Positions 15,446 to 19,998 of a stretch of DNA of 19,998 bases are shown in pieces (the first letter of the stretch is position 1; every line of letters starts with the position of its first letter). The stretch comes from Saprospiraceae bacterium. Its GTDB lineage: Bacteria > Bacteroidota > Bacteroidia > Chitinophagales > Saprospiraceae. The notes under the pieces were generated by a model that ran no database searches, was not told the origin of the DNA, and was given only the letters and a program-made list of their open reading frames with translations. A program made the position numbers and the translations under genes. Where the stretch lies: positions 1 through 19,998 of the forward strand of contig JADJVN010000021.1 of NCBI GenBank assembly GCA_016710585.1. The letters are read 5' to 3'.

Positions 15446-15781
15446 ATGAACAAAGATTTATTTATAGAAACAATAGAAAAAATTAAACAACAGCATTTAC
15501 ACGATGTAAAATGTTCCGAGTTGTTAAATCAAGTTTATTCAAATGGGTTTCAAGCTAATTTAATGTACGAAAATCATTTACTAATGAACCAAGTTATTAA
15601 AATACTTCAAGTTCAAATGAATGATGAAAATGGTCATCATAGTTGGATAGAATATTTTTTATGGGAATTAGATTTTGGCAAAAAGAACAAAGAACTTCAA
15701 GCATTTAGACAAGACAATAGCGTAATTGATTTGTCTGATGCTGGCAAACTCTATGATTACTTAACTGAAAATATTAACTAA
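15446..15781 (+). CDS. Cassette 8, gene 1: unknown protein (111 aa)
   Basis: An intact frame beginning MNKDLFIETIEKIKQQHLHD. Mostly helical and acidic, ending LSDAGKLYDYLTENIN. It contains GHHSWIEYFLWELDFGKKNK. No family recognised. Ten bases upstream, a short ORF that starts in attC site h (MLNISTSAHI...FFGV) stops, so reinitiation is possible. The next gene starts one base after its stop. Confidence 0.65.
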   Translation: MNKDLFIETIEKIKQQHLHDVKCSELLNQVYSNGFQANLMYENHLLMNQVIKILQVQMNDENGHHSWIEYFLWELDFGKKNKELQAFRQDNSVIDLSDAGKLYDYLTENIN

Positions 15782-15782
15782 A

Positions 15783-16112
15783 ATGGAACAATATCGAATA
15801 CAAGAAATAGCAAAATCTTATCCAAATTTTAACCCTGAAATTGTGGCTTATGGTCAGCAAATACTTTATGAAATGGAAATGGATTTAAAAGCAATGAAAC
15901 AAGCAATTTCATATTTGTCTGAATATATTGAGTATAGAAAAGGGATAAAAGATACTCATACTTTTGGCGATAATTCTTGTAACCAAGCCCTTGAATTGTT
16001 AATAAAAAGGGTTTCAGAATATAGTTGTCCAAACAATAAAAAGGAAGAATATAAAACAAAAGCCAATTGTCCGCTAAAAGAAAACTGTAAATGTTTGCAG
16101 GGTGTCTCTTAG
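15783..16112 (+). CDS. Cassette 8, gene 2: unknown protein (109 aa)
   Basis: An intact frame beginning MEQYRIQEIAKSYPNFNPEI. The N-terminal two thirds are helical. The C-terminus is Cys-rich (SEYSCPNNKKEEYKTKANCP, then ENCKC), possibly a metal-binding tail. The stop TAG at 16110-16112 is seven bases before the inverse core of site i. It is paired with gene 1 in a two-gene cassette, hinting that the products act together. No family recognised. Confidence 0.65.
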   Translation: MEQYRIQEIAKSYPNFNPEIVAYGQQILYEMEMDLKAMKQAISYLSEYIEYRKGIKDTHTFGDNSCNQALELLIKRVSEYSCPNNKKEEYKTKANCPLKENCKCLQGVS

Positions 16113-16118
16113 CATAGC

Positions 16119-16250
16119 ATATAACGGTTTTTGGCTTTGCGAAGAAGCGGATTTAAAAGCACAAATGTTCAAATTAGTACAAATGTTTATTAGAAATCCA
16201 AATGTTCAATTTAGCACGTCAGCCCCACTATTGCAAAACCGATGTTATGC
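16119..16250 (+). repeat. attC-like site i
   Basis: Inverse core ATATAAC (16119-16125), left arm GGCTTTGCGAAG, right arm CTATTGCAAAACCG, core GTTATGC (16244-16250). The spacer holds three copies of CAAATGTT (the first and third reading CAAATGTTCAA). Cassette 8 ends GTTATATGCTGTGC and GCATAGCATATAAC match at 13 of 14 positions. Confidence 0.85.
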
Positions 16251-16309
16251 GATGCCTTATTTGTCTAAATGTTAAAAATACAAAATAGTTAAATAAAATT
16301 GTAAAATAT

Positions 16310-16340
16310 TTGGTAATTACAAAATAGTGCTGTATATTTG
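16310..16340 (+). promoter_or_regulatory. Promoter carried inside cassette 9
   Basis: TTG at 16310-16312, 20 bases, then TATATTTG at 16333-16340: a full Bacteroidota -33/-7 promoter. The first gene of the cassette starts at 16366. It is the only cassette in which I see a clear promoter, so it can be expressed wherever it is inserted. Confidence 0.7.
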
Positions 16341-16365
16341 TATCATAATTAAAAAGCAAAACAAA

Positions 16366-16535
16366 ATGACAATTATTAAATCAAGTGAATTAAATAGAAG
16401 TTTCAAATTAGTAACTACAGTGTTGGTATAAATTCAAACAAATACTTTCTTGTTGAATTTATTGAAAATGGTATAGTATATATTGGTAATAAAAGTGTTA
16501 TGCTATGTATTGAAAAAATAAACTACAATGTCTAA
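16366..16535 (+). CDS. Cassette 9, gene 1: small unknown protein (about 56 aa), one frameshift
   Basis: MTIIKSSELNRSFKLVTT, then after one frame change near 16420 GINSNKYFLVEFIENGIVYI and GNKSVMLCIEKINYNV-stop. A small, beta-rich protein with no signal. It overlaps the next gene by eight bases. First gene after the cassette promoter. No family recognised. Size and order would suit an antitoxin, but no motif supports that. Confidence 0.5.
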
Positions 16536-16734
16536 TAATTTAACTATTAGTTACTATTGGATAGACCATACTGGTGACAGTGAATGGTTGCCAAAATTTT
16601 ATCCAAATATTAATGAAGACGAAAACGATTTTAAAAATGAACAAGAAGCTATCAATTGGCTTATAAAACAAAAAGAACTTGATAAAGATTTTGGCTCTTG
16701 GCAACACTTCAAATTAAAAAATAACCTATTATAA
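16528..16734 (+). CDS. Cassette 9, gene 2: small unknown protein (68 aa)
   Basis: An intact frame beginning MSNNLTISYYWIDHTGDSEW. Aromatic-rich N-terminus, helical middle (NEQEAINWLIKQKELDK). It overlaps both neighbours: eight bases with gene 1 and TAATG with gene 3. This tight coupling implies matched amounts of all three products. No family recognised. Confidence 0.6.
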   Translation: MSNNLTISYYWIDHTGDSEWLPKFYPNINEDENDFKNEQEAINWLIKQKELDKDFGSWQHFKLKNNLL

Positions 16735-16958
16735 TGAAAAGAAAAGTTTACCACCTATATGATAAAAAAACAGATAAGCATTCATACTATAATAGTTTGA
16801 GTGCATTATGTAAAGACAATACAGATTTAGGCGTTTCAAAATTCACGTTGGATAGATACGATTGGGATTTGCTCAACTGGGAATATGAAAACTTAATTTG
16901 TATTATTCGTTTAGGTTTTTCAAAGTCTGTTAGTGATGTCGGTAAAGGTATCGCATAA
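16734..16958 (+). CDS. Cassette 9, gene 3: small unknown protein (74 aa)
   Basis: MKRKVYHLYDKKTDKHSYYN, then SLSALCKDNTDLGVSKFTLD and RYDWDLLNWEYENLICIIRL. It resembles, from memory, small Bacteroidota proteins of the form 'LFD...G....F.SLSA....Y....IG.S..TL.R...........C.I.' whose role I do not know. The stop TAA (16956-16958) lies within the inverse core GCATAAC of site j, so the attC site supplies the end of the gene. Confidence 0.6.
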   Translation: MKRKVYHLYDKKTDKHSYYNSLSALCKDNTDLGVSKFTLDRYDWDLLNWEYENLICIIRLGFSKSVSDVGKGIA

Positions 16959-17077
16959 CGTTTTCGGGCTTGGCGAAGTGGCTGAACCCGAAGCTAAATA
17001 GAATTACTAAACTTAAAAATTAAAAACGAATGTTGATAGAAGAACTGAACAGCCATTTTGCCAAACCCGTGTTATCG
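16953..17077 (+). repeat. attC-like site j
   Basis: Inverse core GCATAAC (16953-16959), left arm CGGGCTTGGCGAAGTGGCTG, right arm CAGCCATTTTGCCAAACCCG, core GTTATCG (17071-17077). The arms are nearly the same as those of site b. The spacer ATG at 17030 is in frame with cassette 10's first gene. Cassette 9 ends are GTTATGCGATGCC and GGTATCGCATAAC. Confidence 0.85.
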
Positions 17078-17787
17078 GCTGGCGTTCTCCGAGTGCTTGT
17101 TGCTTGTGAGGAAAGTCAATCGGTTACAAAGGAATTACGCAAATTAGGACACGAAGCATTTAGCTGTGATTTACTGCCACAAAGTGGCGGACACCCTGAA
17201 TGGCATTTACAGCACGATGTAACTGAATTGCTAAAGCTAAAATGGGATATGATAATTGCGTTTCCGCCTTGCACTTACTTGACTGTAACAGGGAATAGAT
17301 GGTTTAATATTGAACGCTATGGTGAACAAGCAATACAAAGGCATAAAGACAGAGAATTTGCAATTAAATTCTTTAAAATGTTTGCTGATGCTGATTGCGA
17401 TTATATAGCTATTGAAAACCCAGTAGGCATAATGAGTAGCGAATGGCGAAAACCTGACCAAATAATAAACCCTTACCAATTTGGCGACCCATTTGAAAAG
17501 AAAACCTGCCTATGGTTAAAAGGATTGCCAAAGTTAGAGCCGACAAATATAGTTGGAGCCACCAAAAGAACAGAGTTTGCAAGTGGTAAAGTATGCCTAC
17601 TTGGTATGCCGATGCTTGGAAGCTACCAAAAGAAGAAAGAGCAAAATTAAGAAGCAAAACGTTTGATGGAATTGCAAAAAATATAGCAGTTCAATTTACG
17701 TGTTTTATAAAAAGTGGGTTAAATTTATCAGACTGGAATAAGTTGCACGTTTCAGAAAAAAACCGTATATTTGCAGAACACTTGTAA
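17030..17787 (+). CDS. Cassette 10, gene 1: C5-cytosine methyltransferase-like protein, start in attC site j, one frameshift
   Basis: The segment LRVLVACEESQSVTKELRKL (SAM-binding motif I region) is followed by HEAFSCDLLPQSGGHPEWHL, AFPPCTYLTVTGNRW (motif IV PPC with the likely catalytic Cys), IAIENPVGIM (motif VI-like, ENP instead of ENV) and PYQFGDPFEKKTCLWLKGLP. This is the compact phage family usually annotated as DNA cytosine methyltransferase or unknown. After a frame change near 17590 it ends MPTWYADAWKLPKEERAKLR, then SKTFDGIAKNIAVQF. The family normally starts M-x-VLVACE; here no ATG precedes LRVLVACEES within the cassette, and the frame is open to ATG 17030 in the attC spacer (leader MLIEELNSHFAKPVLSAG). 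Confidence 0.75.
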
Positions 17788-17798
17788 CTATAAAAAAT

Positions 17799-18379
17799 AT
17801 GCCTACAAACAACAAGCCCCAACTTTTAAATAATTCTAAATACAATAGATTAACAGTTATTTCTTTTAGCCATTCAGACAAAAGATGGAAAATGGTATAA
17901 CGTCAAATGTGATTGAGGAAAATCAATTAGTAGTAATGGGTTCATCATTGGTAAGTGGGAATACAAAAAGTTGTGGATGTTTAGCAAAAGAAGTAAAAGC
18001 AAATAAAAGAATATCTAACAACCATTCAGAAGTAACGGCTATTATTTTGGGTTATAAAAGACACGCTGAAAATAGAGGATTTAAGTGGTTATTGTCAAGG
18101 GAAGTTGTGTTAAGAATCATAGATAAACCTTGTTTTTATTGTTTAAGTGAGCCAAATAATATAAAAAAAACTAAAAATAGTATTGGTAATGGATTGGTAT
18201 ATTCTGGAATTGATAGAATTGATTCTTTACAAGATTATACTATTGACAATACTGTTCCTTGCTGTAAGTTATGTAATTATGCAAAAAGCAACTTAACATT
18301 AATTGAGTTTCAAGAATGGGCTATAAAATTAGGTAAAAATGCTATGGCTGTGCAGTGGTCGTCTTACGCTTGCCGATAA
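17799..18379 (+). CDS. Cassette 10, gene 2: HNH endonuclease-like protein with N-terminal zinc module, frameshifted
   Basis: Starts MPTNNKPQLLNNSKYNRLTV, then ISFSHSDKRWK, and after frame changes between 17890 and 17930 reaches GSSLVSGNTKSCGCLAKEVK. The pattern 'YNRLTVIS......W.VKCDCG......SL..GNTKSCGC' is an N-terminal module common in phage homing endonucleases. The C-terminal half has PCFYCLSEP, YSGIDRIDSLQDYTIDNTVP and CCKLCNYAKSNLTLIEFQEW: a CxxC, DRID, N and CxxCN set as in HNH nucleases of the His-Me type. The stop TAA (18377-18379) lies in the inverse core of site k. Its neighbour is a methyltransferase-like gene, so they could form a modification/cleavage pair. Confidence 0.7.
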
Positions 18380-18500
18380 CGAGAAGGGCTTTGTGCAGGC
18401 CCATTACTGCACCTCAATAAAGAACTAAAAGATGAATAACTTGATACAGCCAAATAGCATTCCGTCAGCCGATTGGCTTGCACAAAACCCCAGGTTACCT
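18374..18500 (+). repeat. attC-like site k (right end of array)
   Basis: Inverse core CGATAAC (18374-18380), left arm AGAAGGGCTTTGTGCAGGC, right arm GGCTTGCACAAAACCCC, core GTTACCT (18494-18500). The spacer ATG at 18432 opens an ORF in frame across the core, running to 18614. Cassette 10 ends are GTTATCGGC and GCCGATAAC, exact complements. Confidence 0.8.
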
Positions 18501-18540
18501 GCCGTGCCATCGGTAGCACTGGTTTTTGGTAGCAGGTCAA
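18494..18540 (+). repeat. Short inverted-repeat remnant after the last core
   Basis: GTTACCTGCC at 18494-18503 is partly mirrored by GGTAGCAGGT at 18528-18537. This is what a gene-less or deleted cassette would leave: a 5' end and its own near-complement. No attC arm follows, so it marks the array's right boundary with phage sequence. Confidence 0.4.
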
Positions 18541-18580
18541 GGAAATTCCTTGCAAATCGACTCAAATCACATAGCCAAAT

Positions 18581-18611
18581 ACTCATATATAATTTTTTTG
18601 TTATATTTGCA
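18581..18611 (+). promoter_or_regulatory. Promoter in front of the terminase large subunit; copy B of the repeated module
   Basis: ACTCATATATAAT, seven bases, then TTATATTTGCA, with the -7 element TATATTTG at 18602-18609. The arrangement is identical to 10456-10486 apart from the seven variable bases. The GTG start of the large subunit is only five bases beyond the -7 element, so the transcript would have almost no leader. Confidence 0.65.
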
Positions 18612-18613
18612 TA

Positions 18614-19878
18614 GTGAAAATAGCAGACATTAAACTATTCGACAATCTTACAGACGTTTATTACTTTAATAGATTTTCGAAAGCTAAGATAACAGTTAAT
18701 CAGGGCGGCACTTATAGTAGCAAGACCTACTCTATTATTCAGAACATCATTGATTTTGCTATTGAGAACAATAATACTATCAGCACTATTACGGCATTCA
18801 CTTACAATAAGCTCGAAGAGGATAGCTTAAGGCACTTCAAGCGAATTATGCAGGAAGATAAGGTAAGGCGTTGGTTTGTTGATCCATCGTTGGTACGTGG
18901 GCCATATCGTCTAATCAATGGAAGCATAATAGAATTCAGGGTTTATGATAGTGTTGGAAAGGCACGTGGGCCAAAGCGAGACCTATTGTATATAAGCGAG
19001 GCAAACATGGTGCCGTGGGATATAGCCGACGAAACGACATTACTAGGACGGAAATGAAGGTTTATATCGATTACAATCGATGTAAATGAATTTTGGGTGC
19101 ATGATGAGTTGCTGCACCGTGACAATGTCGAGCTAATAATCTCTAATTATACCCACAATAAATTCATTACAAAAGGAAAATCCAAGAAATAGAAGGTATT
19201 ACCTTAGATATTTAGAAACAAAATCAGACTACGACCTAAACAAATGGAGAGTTTATGGATTAGGGCAGACTGGAATTGTTGAAGGCATGGTCATTCCTCA
19301 TGTACGCCGAATAAGCCAGTTCCCAGACCCCTATTACTTAAAAAATAATGCCTATGTTTATGGATTAGATTTTGGATTCACTCACGATCCTACAGCGATA
19401 TGCAAGATAGGAATAAGAAATGGGAATAATGAAACAGGTGAAGTTAGCATCGTCGGTAAGCAGATATTTTACCGAACTGGGTAAACAGCTTCGACCTTCG
19501 GACTTGTTTCCTGCTTTGGGAATCACCAAGAAGATACTATTGTTGCAGACAGAGCCCGAATGGAGGCAATAGACCTATTGAATCGTAAAAGGCTACAATG
19601 TATTAAAAGCAGACAAAGGGCGAGGATCGTCAAACCGGGGAATAGAGCTAATCAATAAGCACCGGAATAGACATTACAGTTGACGGCGAGGAATGGTTTA
19701 TCGAACAAAAAAACTATGAGTATAGAAAAACATTAGGTAGATACGATAAATTATGCCGATAGACAAATTCAATCACTTATGGGATGGATGCCGATATACC
19801 GCAAACTTTCTGCTATACGGCATAGGTGCAGAAAAGGCAGCAAGTGAGGCGGAGGCAGAGAACAGCGGTGCACGATAA
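18614..19878 (+). CDS. Terminase large subunit, frameshifted
   Basis: Phage DNA-packaging ATPase and nuclease. The GTG at 18614 gives MKIADIKLFDNLTDVYYFNR. Walker A-like QGGTYSSKTYSI (a GGxxSSKT variant found in terminases), Walker B-like RDLLYISEAN, then after a frame change near 19050 ISNYTHNKFITKGK, NKWRVYGLGQTGIVEG, and the nuclease domain YVYGLDFGFTHDPTAICKIG with its first Asp. Further pieces in other frames are TIVADRARMEAIDLLNRKGY, VDGEEWFIEQKNYEYRKTLG and DKFNHLWDGCRYTANFLLYG, ending ENSGAR-stop. Total length about 420 aa fits the family. At least six frame changes. Confidence 0.85.
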
Positions 19879-19908
19879 GGACTTCTTTTTCCACAGAAAA
19901 TTATATTG

Positions 19909-19922
19909 ACCTAATATTAGGT
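19909..19922. promoter_or_regulatory. Perfect 14-base palindrome ACCTAATATTAGGT
   Basis: It lies in the short gap after the terminase gene, just before the next start codon. Symmetry suggests a binding site or small hairpin; there is no other support. Confidence 0.35.
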
Positions 19923-19930
19923 ATATAAGA

Positions 19931-19998
19931 ATGGGAAAAACAAAATTCCCCTACTGCTTCCCCTACCCTTTCCCAATAAGTAAAATATCAAAGCCTTG
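19931..19998 (+). CDS. Possible start of the next morphogenesis gene (portal?), cut by the window end
   Basis: The ATG at 19931 opens MGKTKFPYCFPYPFPISKIS and remains open to the end of the window. The portal gene usually follows the terminase large subunit. Only about 22 codons are visible, with an odd aromatic/proline-rich composition that may be an out-of-frame reading, so identity is unknown. Confidence 0.25.
   Translation, partial: MGKTKFPYCFPYPFPISKISKP

Larger units (their letters stand above)
11021..18500 (+). mobile_element. Integron-like gene cassette array: ten cassettes, eleven attC-like sites, no integrase
   Basis: Cassette boundaries, taken from the G^TT of each core, are approximately: C1 11114-11591, C2 11592-12085, C3 12086-12523, C4 12524-13020, C5 13021-13459, C6 13460-14528, C7 14529-15410, C8 15411-16244, C9 16245-17071, C10 17072-18494. 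All genes point the same way. Each cassette begins with TTA plus bases that mirror its own 3' end: C4 begins GTTATGTGCC and ends GGCACATAAC; C6 GTTATGGGCA and TGCCCATAAC; C8 GTTATATGCTGTGC and GCATAGCATATAAC. This own-end complementarity is what integron cassette circles produce. No IntI or other recombinase is in the window. The array sits between the putative terminase small subunit and the terminase large subunit. Confidence 0.8.

Noticed and set aside
11021..18500. Repeated palindromes as a CRISPR array
   Set aside because: Repeats are about 130 bases, vary in sequence while keeping pairing, and are separated by whole genes rather than uniform spacers. No cas genes are seen.
11021..18500. 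Palindromes as MITEs or insertion sequences
   Set aside because: No transposase, no constant terminal sequence or target duplications. Each core matches the cassette's own opposite end rather than a shared terminal repeat.
18432..18614. ORF of 60 codons between the last attC and the terminase as a real gene
   Set aside because: It starts in the attC spacer and reads through promoter sequence. Composition gives no sign of coding, so it is treated as an in-phase attC reading only.

Overview
The window looks like a chromosome-prophage junction from a member of the Bacteroidota. It is AT-rich, starts are mostly not preceded by Shine-Dalgarno sequences, and several promoters fit the Bacteroidota consensus TAnnTTTG. 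The left end carries a sigma-54 (Fis-type) regulator overlapping an LptE-like outer-membrane biogenesis gene, a pairing I associate with this phylum, followed by a tRNA (1360-1430) that could be the phage attachment site. Single-base frameshifts are very frequent, including in the housekeeping genes and in the tRNA. I read most of them as uncorrected sequencing errors, and gene boundaries across them are approximate.

From about 2.3 to 10.95 kb there is a prophage-like early region. A leftward block holds a small lipoprotein, a membrane/zinc-ribbon protein and an S24-type (CI/LexA-like) repressor. A divergent promoter region with a palindromic operator candidate separates it from a rightward block: a small HTH protein, two broken unknown genes, a RecT single-strand annealing protein overlapping a PD-(D/E)XK nuclease, small DNA-binding proteins, a replication-initiator-like protein, a DnaC-like helicase-loader ATPase, a NUMOD4 homing-endonuclease remnant, and a putative terminase small subunit. 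The terminase large subunit lies 7.7 kb further on, at 18614-19878.

Between the two terminase genes (about 11.02-18.50 kb) sits the most remarkable part: an integron-like array of ten gene cassettes, all in the same orientation. They are separated by eleven attC-like imperfect palindromes of about 125-135 bp, the first of them degenerate. Each site runs from an inverse core ending in TAAC to a core beginning GTTA, with complementary arms such as GGCTTTGCGA and TTGCAAAACC. For most cassettes the first 9-14 bases after the core are the near-exact reverse complement of the bases at that cassette's own 3' end, which is the hallmark of integron cassettes. The cassettes carry an HNH nuclease, an RNA ligase, a beta-class DNA methyltransferase, a C5-methyltransferase-like protein with a second HNH protein, a promoter-bearing three-gene cassette, and several small unknown proteins. 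No integrase is present in the window, so it would be a CALIN-like array carried by a phage packaging module, interrupting an HNH gene.

A second layer is that at least four cassettes (2, 5, 7 and 10) have coding frames that lack an obvious start of their own and are open in frame with an ATG inside the spacer of the preceding attC site. In each of them the integron-type cleavage point G^TT falls exactly on a codon boundary (xTG|TTA). The attC sites may therefore supply translation starts and short N-terminal leaders to whichever cassette is inserted next. Identifications come from reading motifs by eye; no database search was run.
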